Source: Candidatus Leptovillus gracilis (lineage in GTDB: Bacteria; Chloroflexota; Anaerolineae; Promineifilales; Promineifilaceae). Taken from it: a stretch of 64,000 nt of DNA. Below the pieces are notes generated by a model. That model did no database searches, had not been told where the DNA came from, and worked only from the letters and a program-made list of their open reading frames with translations. Each line of letters starts with the position of its first letter. Position 1 is the first letter of the stretch. Both the position numbers and the translations under genes were made by a program. This document shows positions 1-9,100 of the stretch, piece after piece. The stretch spans positions 1-64,000 of the forward strand of contig JADJXA010000002.1 of assembly GCA_016716065.1 (NCBI GenBank). Reading direction: 5' to 3'.

Positions 1-760
1 GATAACTGTGCGATTTTTGGACATCAGCCTGTAATTGTTTTGGCCCAAATAATTTCCATACTAATTTACTATCTGAAAGTAGATGCGTGTTATTGATCAA
101 TGGATCGATTAACGCCGCCAATGAATCTGGATTTTGCGTCTCCAATATCCCGTCTAGATCATCCACTAAGATATAGAGTCGATCAAGACCAATTGATATC
201 AAACGGGGCACTAGCTCTTGCAAAATGATTTCTTGCAGATTGGTCAAGTTTCCCCATTGTGGCAAAACACCAGAATGATCAGGAAATAATTGTTCTAACT
301 TAGGTTGATAGTATTGTGGTAGAAAATGGATGAGAAAAGCATACCACCATAGTTTGTTGTGAAAACAGGAGTCACTTGAAGCATTCTTATTGTCTAGTGA
401 CCAGGTGTTTTCCAAATAATTGATGACTGCACGAGCAATCTGGCGTAACAACGGGTATTTATGGTCATTAAGCCGTATTCTACGGTTTTTAGGTATCTCA
501 AACTGGTTGTAAACAACAGACAGAAATTGTTGGTCTTCACTTGCGATTTTCTTTTCTAAATAGCGTCGCCAAGCGGTCTTGCCACTACCCGGTGGAGCAA
601 GCAAAATGCTTGACTGATCGAGATTTAACACTTTCTCACTATTGGGGAAATCAACCCATGTTGCTTCTAAAAACTCATCAGGCGCTTTTTCGCCGTGCGG
701 GTAAGTAAATGGGTCACTGATAAAACCAAGCCGTTTGTAGGCATCTTCATAGCTGCTCAC
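1..760 (-). CDS. P-loop ATPase, partial (3' end cut by window edge)
   Basis: Translating the minus strand from a GTG at 760 gives an uninterrupted frame that runs off the left edge. It starts VSSYEDAYKRLGF and carries a Walker A motif, APPGSGKTAWRR, near residue 60. A Walker B-like LYILVDDLDG lies further on. A GTG at 769 is also possible, but an AAGGTG stretch 6-7 nt upstream favours 760. It follows the next gene (stop 772-774) by 11 bp, so the two are probably cotranscribed. Both share the N-terminal layout ...LGF....PF....A......L...FV, then a P-loop, then a hhhhhD.LD strand, so they look like paralogues. I cannot see the C-terminal domain, so its role is unknown. An NTP-driven sensor or regulator in the defence island is inference. 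Confidence 0.75.
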   Translation of the reverse strand, partial: MSSYEDAYKRLGFISDPFTYPHGEKAPDEFLEATWVDFPNSEKVLNLDQSSILLAPPGSGKTAWRRYLEKKIASEDQQFLSVVYNQFEIPKNRRIRLNDHKYPLLRQIARAVINYLENTWSLDNKNASSDSCFHNKLWWYAFLIHFLPQYYQPKLEQLFPDHSGVLPQWGNLTNLQEIILQELVPRLISIGLDRLYILVDDLDGILETQNPDSLAALIDPLINNTHLLSDSKLVWKLFGPKQLQADVQKSHSY

Positions 761-771
761 AATATGCACCT

Positions 772-2394
772 TCAATTTTCAACAACTTCGTGATTCAACA
801 ACTGGAACCCTTGTCCCCGTATTGTTCTTAGGTAAATAGGATTAGCCGTATCATCTCCTATTTTCTTGCGTAAGCGAATCACGGCCGCATCCATTGCGCC
901 TTCTGTGGCAGGATCGTCACTTCCCCAAACGGCCGTTGCTAATTCATCTCGCGTACATTTCCCTTCGCCCCTGACCAGAGCTTCAACTATTTTATATTCC
1001 GTCGGCGTTAGCGGAATAACTTTCGGTCCCAAGCGCAACAGTTTTTCGGCCAGATTGAGTTGCAGGACAAGTGGAAACTTGATTTGCAGTGCCCTTTCCG
1101 CCTCTGCCCAATCGCCTAAATCTAAGCGCCCTTTACCGCCATGACGTTGAAAATGGGCCTCAAAAAGCAAACGGCCGGCCATAATCAAGCGACGTGGTGA
1201 ATTTTGCGCTTTGGACAGCATGGCTTTTTCGATTTTCTCCCCAACCGACTCGGACGTGCGGCCGTTTTCGACGCATATGGCCGCCAGGTCCGGAACCTCG
1301 GGCGTACCCGTGATAGGGTGAGCGCTATAACTGCTCAACCGCTCATCAAGTAATCGTTTAAGACGATCCCCATCCCATTTGAGCGTGACCGCATATTCTG
1401 CCAACCTATCTTCTTGTCGTACTGTTGGCCGTTTCCACAACACATTACGAGTTTCTTCCGAGAGAAAAAACTTGAATGCGGTCCCTGGCATTTCCATGAC
1501 TGGCAAATGGGCTAGCAATGGCTCTAAAATATCGGCTTGTGCTTCGGGGTTATCGGCCAATTCGACCGTTTCATCTAAGCGGTCTAATAAAAAGTGAACA
1601 CTGGTAAACCCGGCTTTCCTTACCAGATCTGTAAAATCGGCCAGCAAAGATTTAGGGCTGCTGGCCGTCGACTCCGATGCCGAAATACTCCGAAAATCAT
1701 TCAGATCTGCAAGCAGCAGCAGCAATTCATTAGCTGGTAACTGACAATCAGTAACAAACTGGCGTAACTGATTCTGTAAAACAGCCGTATCAAACTGCTT
1801 CCAATCAAACGAATCGGGGTCAACACCATAGAGGGAAAATAACTGACCTATTTTCTCTGCGCTTAAGACTACTGGGCAATATGTGTGGAGAAGGCGAGCA
1901 AAATGTATTCTAATCGGAGGCGTCAACTCTTTAGTGCGGGAGAACCGATAAGCAAGGTCGCTGGCAGATATAGTCTGGCTAGATTGAAGGCTATCTTCAA
2001 TAAAAATGGTGTCGAACAAAGCTTTCATGCCCATAGGTAGCAGCCAGTGCATATACTGGCTGATGGTTAGCGGCCGTTGCCTATGCCAATGCTCAATCAA
2101 TAAATCAAAATCAGTACATTCTACCGCTAAAATAGAGGCACCGGGAGACCAAGGTGCCCCATAGCTTGCTAACATTATTCGGAGTGAGCTTTTGCCCCCC
2201 CCACGTGGAGCAAAGACAATGGCTGTTTGCTCCCCTTTAATGAGATCGTAGCTCTCGACATCTACAAAAAAAGTGGGTAACAAAGCTCGTTCCCTATCTG
2301 CTTCATTGGTGGCAAAAGGATTGCCATGATGGAACCCTAGGGATTGCAGCCATTCACCGATTACTGTCGAATCAACCATCGATTCCACTACCAT
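772..2394 (-). CDS. P-loop ATPase with C-terminal OmpR/PhoB-type winged helix
   Basis: 540 aa. An atypical P-loop, APRGGGKSSLR (about residues 62-72, Ala at the usual first Gly), is followed by a Walker B-like strand FLLDRLDET near 265-275. The last 75 residues or so form a trans_reg_C winged helix: LTPTEYKIVEALVRGEG, then a DELA...WG segment, then AVIRLRKKIGDD and YLRTIRGQGFQLL. OmpR-type wHTH domains bind tandem or inverted DNA sites. Joined to an ATPase they are typical of STAND-like signal-transducing regulators, so ATP-controlled transcription is inferred. An 8-bp inverted repeat sits just in front of the start codon, a possible autoregulatory site. ATG 2394 was chosen; Met6 (2379) is an alternative, as neither has a strong Shine-Dalgarno. 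The downstream gene is a paralogous ATPase. Confidence 0.85.
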   Translation of the reverse strand: MVVESMVDSTVIGEWLQSLGFHHGNPFATNEADRERALLPTFFVDVESYDLIKGEQTAIVFAPRGGGKSSLRIMLASYGAPWSPGASILAVECTDFDLLIEHWHRQRPLTISQYMHWLLPMGMKALFDTIFIEDSLQSSQTISASDLAYRFSRTKELTPPIRIHFARLLHTYCPVVLSAEKIGQLFSLYGVDPDSFDWKQFDTAVLQNQLRQFVTDCQLPANELLLLLADLNDFRSISASESTASSPKSLLADFTDLVRKAGFTSVHFLLDRLDETVELADNPEAQADILEPLLAHLPVMEMPGTAFKFFLSEETRNVLWKRPTVRQEDRLAEYAVTLKWDGDRLKRLLDERLSSYSAHPITGTPEVPDLAAICVENGRTSESVGEKIEKAMLSKAQNSPRRLIMAGRLLFEAHFQRHGGKGRLDLGDWAEAERALQIKFPLVLQLNLAEKLLRLGPKVIPLTPTEYKIVEALVRGEGKCTRDELATAVWGSDDPATEGAMDAAVIRLRKKIGDDTANPIYLRTIRGQGFQLLNHEVVEN

Positions 2395-2397
2395 CGT

Positions 2398-2430
2398 GAT
2401 GCATATTTACTTTGAAAGGAAGTATGCATC
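2398..2430. promoter_or_regulatory. Inverted repeat, candidate operator or leader hairpin
   Basis: GATGCATA (2398-2405) and its exact reverse complement TATGCATC (2423-2430) are separated by 17 bp, ending 4 bp before the start codon of the ATPase-wHTH gene. The position fits either an operator bound by the gene's own wHTH or an mRNA hairpin occluding the ribosome-binding region. Function is inferred. Confidence 0.45.
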
Positions 2431-2636
2431 CCATTTTCGATCAAGCGGGCAACATTCCAATCCTATCAAAAAACGTTTATTTATCAGGTAAATGTTTCTC
2501 ATTTGTAGTTCAAACTCGTTTTTTTGTCTCCAATTTGTCAGGCACAGGCGCATCAATTCGGTTAGAATGAAATTATACGTTGATTTCGACGATAGAACTA
2601 AAAACAAGGACACTCAATATCTATTGGAGGTTCACC

Positions 2637-2765
2637 ATGAACAATAATACAAAACTTAGAGTTCCACTAGATCAGGCATCTGCCTATCCGCGCCCCCCAC
2701 CAATGCTGGTCAATTTGCTTCAAGCTTATCTTTTTCCTAAATGCCCTCATCAGTTTTTCTGGTGA
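2637..2765 (+). CDS. Small ORF (42 aa) with strong ribosome-binding site
   Basis: ATG at 2637 is preceded by TTGGAGG at 2624-2630, about 6 nt away, an unusually good Shine-Dalgarno for this window. The peptide is 42 aa, begins MNNNTKLRVPLDQAS, has a YPRPPP stretch in the middle and ends HQFFW. It has no recognisable domain or signal peptide. Its stop codon sits inside a strong hairpin, so translation could affect folding. It is the only good coding candidate in the 2395-2830 interval, which otherwise holds AT-rich DNA and the inverted repeat at 2398-2430. It may be a leader peptide for the downstream recombinase or a relic of a longer gene. Confidence 0.4.
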   Translation: MNNNTKLRVPLDQASAYPRPPPMLVNLLQAYLFPKCPHQFFW

Positions 2766-2769
2766 GGGC
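2743..2769 (+). terminator. Stem-loop, possible terminator or recombination-site hairpin
   Basis: GCCCTCATCA pairs with TGGTGAGGGC across a 7-nt T-rich loop, giving a 10-bp stem with one G.U pair. No U-tract follows, so intrinsic termination would be weak. It lies about 60 bp before a tyrosine recombinase gene, so a role as recombinase recognition DNA is also possible. Confidence 0.4.
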
Positions 2770-2830
2770 GTTGCTATCTTAACAGTACGGAAATCAGCCA
2801 TTCCGTACATGATTATGGTAAACTTATGGC

Positions 2831-3776
2831 ATGGAAAACAGTCACCTCTCCCCCTCTCTTGCTCCCCAATCGCAAAACATCTTGCACGTTCTGCAAAACG
2901 CCAATCTGGCTGAATCAACCCGCCAAAAATATATCCGGGTCGTCGAAAGCTACCTGGCAACTGGCGGCAGCCTGACCGATGCTCCGGCTCTAGCCGCTTT
3001 TGCAGCTACCATTTCCCGGTCACGGCGTGGCCATCTCAAATCGGCCGTGCGCAAATGGACGGAGGTGATGGCAACGGCCGTTAAAAGCCAGGCCACTCCC
3101 GACAATATCCAGGTCACTCAGGCTACCTTGCTCCGCTTTGAAGCGCTGCAAGACAGCATCCAGGTTTCGGCCGCTAAAGGACAGAAGGCCCACAGTTGGT
3201 TGTCGCAGGCCGAAGTGAAACGCTTGCTGTCTCTGCCTGATACGCGCACACGCCTGGGTCGCCGCGATAAAATTGCTCTCGGGCTGTGCGTTGCCGCCGG
3301 GCTGCGCCGGGAAGAAGCGGTGACGCTGCAGTTTGCTGATTTGCTACACCTGCCGTCAGGCAAGACGTATCGGACTGTGATTAATGTTCGGGGCAAAGGG
3401 GCGAAAGATCGGGCTGTGCCCATTCGGGCGACGCTGGCCGCCGACATTGCTGTCTGGGGCCAGGAGATTGGCGCGGATGGCTATCTGCTGCGTTCGTTGG
3501 GTCGGGGAAATGCGGTAGGGGAGTCATTAACGGCCGTTTCCCTCTTCCTGCATCGTCGCTAAATACGGTGGGTACATTGGCAAGCCGGAGTTGGCGCCCC
3601 ATGATTTACGCCGTACTTATGCCCAACTTGGCTACGAAGCGGGCGTGCCGGTGACGCAAATCAGCACCCTGTTAGGTCATTCCAGCCTGGAGACGACGAT
3701 GCACTATCTCAATCTGGGGTTGGATTTGCAGACGACGGTGAGTGACTTTGTCCCATATGAAAGAGTAGGTGGCTAA
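2831..3776 (+). pseudogene. Tyrosine recombinase (phage integrase / XerC-D type), frameshifted
   Basis: Two adjacent plus-strand frames (2831-3562 and the continuation to 3776) together form one integrase of about 315 aa. The first part has an N-terminal SAM-like helical domain and the catalytic start GLRREEAVTL (first Arg near residue 159), with GKGAKDRAVPI supplying the Lys. After 3549-3552 the frame shifts by one base. The other frame continues IVAKYGGYIGKPEL and then gives HDLRRTYA, LGHSS and the nucleophile-containing HYLNL. All R-K-HxxR-H-Y catalytic residues are thus present, split by one extra base, which argues for a recent mutation or a sequence error. The enzyme would catalyse site-specific DNA integration or excision. 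It is the only mobility gene in the left part and may mark the island's integration history. Confidence 0.8.
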
Positions 3777-3891
3777 TCGTTGTAAACTGCCGTTATACAT
3801 TCTGCATTGAGGACTGGTTGGCAGAGCTTCACGAACCGGTCATGGTGCAGAATGCTGCTCCTATTTTTCCTACCGCGATCTGCTCTGATTA

Positions 3892-6165
3892 TCAGGATAT
3901 GTCGTTCGCACTCTTGTGCTGCCACATTTCTATGAAACGAAATGGAAACGGCACTACGGTATAGTTGCGGTGACGAATAAAATTCACCTCTAGCAGTGGG
4001 AAAAATCGGTCGAACAATTGGTTGTGCAATCCATTCGGCTCTCGATTTCCCTGGTGGACAATGATACATCGAGGCGTATGACCCTTCTCCTGTTCTTCAG
4101 GATTAGTGTCTTTCACACCAGCGACATAATGGCCTGAATCCGGCGCATACCAAATGCCCTTATACACCGAAAAAAGATGATCTTCTCGCACGCTTTCTAA
4201 TGGTAGGTTAACCCACTCTTTCAGATACTTTCTGTATTTCTGGGCACTGGAAATACCCAGTACGTTGAAGAAGCCGCCATTTTCGACCACTATTGTGCCG
4301 CGTTCATCTCTAATATGTTTACCGTATTGCGTTTTCAGATCAATGTAGGAAATTGCGGCTTGTCGGATTTCTTGGTCTAGAAATTCTGCATAAGCCTGCA
4401 ATTGTGTCGCATCAAATAAGGGAGTATCCAACTGGGACGGATAAAAATCTTTGATCGATCTTGGTTGTTCCAACGCCTCAAGGCGTTCCTGAATGATCGC
4501 ATCTTCGTTTAGAACACGGCCGTTTCCTTCCAAAATCTCCCACACAAAATCCCGACTGATGATAAACGGCCGTTTTGTAGCGCTTTCAATATCTTTCGGT
4601 TCAGGCATGCCTTTATATTTTTGCTTTTGGGCCGAAGGGAGTAACACATCATCCAGTAAATCCCAACCGGTGTACGCCCTAACAAAGGTAGATGCTGCCT
4701 CAAGATTATTGGCGACAGCCATAAAGTGCAAATCACGGCCGTCGAAATAGACCAGCGCTTCCTTGTAGAGGAAAACCATATCGGCCATCATCTCGACTTG
4801 CGGCAAGCGGGGTAGGACATTCTGGGGAAACATCGCCACATCTTTCAGGAGAAGCTGATTGCGGCAGACTTCAATCCGGGTTTTTATGTCGCCAGTCGTT
4901 GGCACGCCATAAGACAGATATTCTGCTGCTGACCAGGGCCGTGATTTTTGGCGTTGGGCCTCTTTTTGCCGAATCTTGCTATTGTTGTTGACATTCATCG
5001 TCTGTTTGACAACGTCAGGATGCTGTGCGTAAAAGTCGGCTTTACTGTCTTGCCAATCCTTCAAAATGCCGGTTTCAGAATCAAACTCGTCACCATCATA
5101 GTCTTGAAGGCGCAGTACCCAATCGCCTGGCTGCAAATCGGCCTCCGGTTTCACTACAAAAAGCGTATCGTGATCGGTTACTGTTTCATTGGCAACAGCG
5201 CAGAAACGGGCGGCAAAGTCGTCGGGCTGACGTCTGGCGTTCAGGCGGTCATCAACAATGTAAATTGGCTTTTGCTCAGGCGGCAACTGGCGCACTTTCA
5301 TTGCAGCCGTGGATTTGGTATGCACTGGCTGCATAGACAATCGTTTTTGCTGGAAAGGCAACCCTAACCCGTTCAGATAGGCGGCAAATTTGGTGATGAA
5401 ATCGTTGAGTAGATAGGATCTGGTTTGCCGCAAAGCGTGCAGGTTCTTGGTGGAGTGGAAGGTGAGGCTGGCGCGATTGGTGCGGCTACCTTCAAATAGC
5501 TCGTAGATGCCTTCCCTGAGTTGTTCCCGCGTTAGTTGATCGGGCTTGAGCTGCTTGAATATGGCCATGCCGTCTTTGTAAAAACGGCCGTAGTAAACCC
5601 TGTTCTTTCGCTTCCAGTCGTTAATCGCATCGAATTCAGATAATCGCAATTTTCGCAGCCGCGTTGCCTGATCAAAAAAAACAAACTCATCTTTTTGCCA
5701 GTCATGAGTCAGCTTGACTTTCAAACCCGTGACAAAATCCTTATCGGCCGTTGCCCAGAGGAAAAAGTCGGCGTTGCTCACGAAACGGCCGTCTACCTGA
5801 AAGAAATCAGCCAAAAGCAACTTCAAAATCTGCGGCAGCAATTCCTCATCCTGCACGTTGACAACCGAGCAAGACAACGGTCGCCCTTCGTATGAAAGCG
5901 CGGCTACTTCGTCAGGGCTGTCATATTTAACGTACAGATGCGAGCCATAGGTATGTAGATAGCAGGGATGGTCGCTTTCCCGCTTGTACCAGTTGTGCAT
6001 ACTGCCGTAATATTTGGAAAGACTTTCTCCCCATTCCCTACGACGCACATCGTAGCGAACAATGTGACAGTTCTGGCGTAACTGCTCCCAATCTATTGCT
6101 CCCCGGTTAATCGTCAAAATGGTTGTGGGGACCGCTCTGGCGTTATCCATGCTCTTTTTTGTCAT
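3892..6165 (-). CDS. Unrecognised 757-aa protein coupled to a helicase-nuclease
   Basis: I do not recognise the family. Start ATG 6165 was chosen because GGAAGGAG lies 7 nt upstream; the frame extends to 6258 but without such a site. It overlaps the upstream helicase-nuclease gene (stop 6143) by 23 bp, so the two are almost certainly cotranslated. There is no signal peptide or membrane segment. The N-terminal 200 residues are rich in aromatic and charged residues. A middle section contains IYIVDDRLNARRQPDDF and RLQDYDGDEFDSETG. The C-terminus has GIWYAPDSGHYVAGVKDTN and ends with a hydrophobic TVVPFPFRFIEM. Position and length resemble PIWI-type partners of helicase/REase pairs (pPIWI-RE systems), but I see no clear catalytic DEDX set, so this is only a lead. 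Confidence 0.8.
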   Translation of the reverse strand: MTKKSMDNARAVPTTILTINRGAIDWEQLRQNCHIVRYDVRRREWGESLSKYYGSMHNWYKRESDHPCYLHTYGSHLYVKYDSPDEVAALSYEGRPLSCSVVNVQDEELLPQILKLLLADFFQVDGRFVSNADFFLWATADKDFVTGLKVKLTHDWQKDEFVFFDQATRLRKLRLSEFDAINDWKRKNRVYYGRFYKDGMAIFKQLKPDQLTREQLREGIYELFEGSRTNRASLTFHSTKNLHALRQTRSYLLNDFITKFAAYLNGLGLPFQQKRLSMQPVHTKSTAAMKVRQLPPEQKPIYIVDDRLNARRQPDDFAARFCAVANETVTDHDTLFVVKPEADLQPGDWVLRLQDYDGDEFDSETGILKDWQDSKADFYAQHPDVVKQTMNVNNNSKIRQKEAQRQKSRPWSAAEYLSYGVPTTGDIKTRIEVCRNQLLLKDVAMFPQNVLPRLPQVEMMADMVFLYKEALVYFDGRDLHFMAVANNLEAASTFVRAYTGWDLLDDVLLPSAQKQKYKGMPEPKDIESATKRPFIISRDFVWEILEGNGRVLNEDAIIQERLEALEQPRSIKDFYPSQLDTPLFDATQLQAYAEFLDQEIRQAAISYIDLKTQYGKHIRDERGTIVVENGGFFNVLGISSAQKYRKYLKEWVNLPLESVREDHLFSVYKGIWYAPDSGHYVAGVKDTNPEEQEKGHTPRCIIVHQGNREPNGLHNQLFDRFFPLLEVNFIRHRNYTVVPFPFRFIEMWQHKSANDIS

Positions 6166-9100
6166 CGTTAGCTCCTTCCATTTCTCGGTAAACCGCTTTG
6201 ACCTCATTGACCCAATCCACAAAATCAGGCCGCCATGCCTGGGGATCGTGGTGGTCAATGACCCCTTGAATGATCGTGATGGCGCTGTCGCGGAAACAAT
6301 ACGGCCGTACCGGATTTAGCTGCGCATCCCACCCTTCGTTGGGATGGTTTTCGCCGGCCGCCACATTGATAAATACCAGCTTCACGTCTCGATTACCTGT
6401 TTGGGCTGCCAGGTATTCCCATTTTTTCTGGGCGGCGGCCAGGAAAGCGGTCGCGTTTAGTTTTTCATCGTAGGCCGGGTCGTCTGGACCGGCAGCAAAA
6501 CGATACAAGGTGGTCCACTGGCTGTAATTTTTGGCGTCCAGGTAAATGGGCAAACCCTGCAACTGCATATCGGCAATTTCAAACAGTGCTGGCGGGCAGT
6601 CGCGCTCATGGGCCACGGGGATGTGGTGATGTAGCAGCGCTGCCTTCAAAGCCGCCTCGCCCACCGCACCAGCCAGGATGTTTTGCTGGATGTAGGGTGT
6701 GAAGAAGAGGTTCTGATTGGCCGGTTCGTAACGCAGGCGGTAATTGTGGGTGCGGAAGAACCACTCAATCGTCGGGTTCTGCCTGTATTGGCGGTAATAT
6801 CGGTTCAGGCTGTACCGCTTTGTGGCCTGGCTCGGCTGGCGATGAATCTTCTGCGCCTCCCAATCAATGAGCAGCGTATCGCCATCTTGCAGCAGCGCCG
6901 TTTCCAGAACGAATTCGCGCCCAAAGTCCACGGCAACACGCTGGGTCTGACCGCTGGGTAAGTGGACGACCTCAATGGCCGCCTCGAAATGGTAATCCTG
7001 TTTCAGAACAGCCTCACGGATGCGCCACCAAAGGTCCATCACTTTTTGCGCGTCGCCTGGCGTATACGCACCGCTGCGGACGCCGTTGACCAATTGCAGC
7101 AGCCGGTCAGTTATTTGCCGGACGCGCTTTTCTGGCTCGGCAAACGACTCATATTGCAGTTGGTTGACAACAGCCCGGCGCAGATAGGCTTTCTCAATCT
7201 CCTGATATAAGGTTAGGATAAGCGATGAGGTATATGCTTCCCGCGCCAGACGATTTTCGGCAATGACCCCAGGCGCAGTCAGATATTGCTCGAAAACACC
7301 CAGGACATCGGATCGCCCGGCCGCCAGGCGAATCTCAATGGGCGGCATTTGCTGCCACTGCCGGTCAACCCGCCCTAACGCCTGGTGGAAGACTGCAATC
7401 TGGTTAAGCAGGTAATCCGGAGTAGACTTATACCGGGCGTTGACGTCGGCAATGTTCAATTCCCGCAGCGCCGTAACAAAATGGCTCTCGGAAATTTGGA
7501 AGTTGTGATACAGCTTCCAAACCTGCCAGATGAACATCTTTTCTTTGTCCACGTCGTCACTGCCGTCTGAGCCGCTGAAATAGAAATGAGGGGCCTCCAG
7601 CAGGTGGATGCCTTCTAAATCATAGCCTGACCCGTATGTCGTCTCTTCGCCGTATCTGTGCCATTTCAGATTGACGCCGTTGGCAGCCGTGGGATAGGTC
7701 GTAACGACAACCAGGGGCACATCCGGTTCGACCTGTTGGAAAGATTGGTCTGCCATTTCCCGGCCTTTGGCGGCGTCCAGGAAGATGACCTGGCACGGCC
7801 GTCCTTCAATTGTCACCCTGTATTCACGTGAACGGCCGTCGCCCAGCCTATCAACAACCAGATACGACCGCATACTGTCATAGAACGAGGGCGGCAGCCC
7901 GTTGTCGCGTCGGAACAGCTTTTCGATAAAGGTGAACGAGTTCAGAAAGACCAGGTGGGCCTGATTGTTGCTTTCGTGGGCAATCCAGCGAGCGGTTTCC
8001 AGGAAGAGGCTGAGGGCGTGCTGGCGATACACCACCGCTGCTTCTCTGGTGTTTTCTTCCTCTTCCCGACTAAAAAATTGTTCCTGGGCCAGTTGATCCA
8101 GGGCATAGGAGAGCGCGTGAGACCTGGGCAGTTCGTTGGCGATGCTTAACATCACTTGGTAGTTGCGTCTGGCTTCCTTTTGCCGTTTCAACCCGGCCAC
8201 CAGTGCTTTGTCTTGCTCATCAAAAGGCAGGTAACGGCCGTATCGTTCCAGCCAGTTCATATCAAATGACTGAATGTATCGCTTGATGTCGCCAGTAGCG
8301 GAGAGGGCGAACAGCAGGTTAGCGTTGCTCAGCCGCCACAGCAAATATTCCGGCGTTACCGTCAGCTTCTTCTGCTCCAGGCGAATTTCGTCGGGCGTGG
8401 TGAAGTAGGCGCCGCGCACCAGGCGAAAGAAGTTGTACCCCTGATAATAGATGCTATCGGCGATGGCCGGATCGTGCCGTTCTGTGGCCAGACGCGACGG
8501 CCGCCGGTAAAAGCCATAATCGCTGATGATTTCCTGGTATCGCCCTGGCGTGTTGTCGTTTTTCTGGTCGTAGCATTGGTCAATCCAGCTATGCCACTCT
8601 GGAGTCAGTTCATCGGCCCACAGTTCGGAGAAGAAATCGAGAATGGCGTTGGCCGTTTGGGTGATGATGGTCATCAGCGGCCGGGCGCGCTTCGTATCTG
8701 ATCCCGACCGGCGCACTACTTCCCAAATCTGGCCTTGTTCGCGCAGGTAAAAGGGGTTGGTCATGATTTGCACCCCTGATTGGAACACCGCCAGATGATT
8801 GCTGGGGAACTCTCCTTCACGCAGGGCAAAGTGACGAATTTGGGGGAAGCTGATGCCCTCCTTTTGGCAGTCGGCCTGTAGCTTGTCAATGATCTGGACG
8901 GCTCGCTCTTTGGCTTTGGCGCGGCGTTCTGGTTCGCCTGGAACAGGGTTCAGGTGACCCAACTGCCGCTGCCGGCTCATTTCTTCGTAAAAGAGGCGCA
9001 CAAACTCAAAGCTGTTCTGAATTTCCGGGCTGCGGCAGAGAAAGCTTAACATCTCTTTCTCCTGCATGTCGAATTCATCCAGAAAGATGATATTGTCTTC

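Noticed and set aside
2407..2613. 68-aa minus-strand ORF upstream of the ATPase-wHTH gene
   Set aside because: AT-rich leader DNA without a ribosome site or recognisable sequence; it overlaps the inverted repeat.
3773..4069. 98-aa minus-strand ORF at the end of the 757-aa gene
   Set aside because: Out-of-frame shadow of a well-supported gene.
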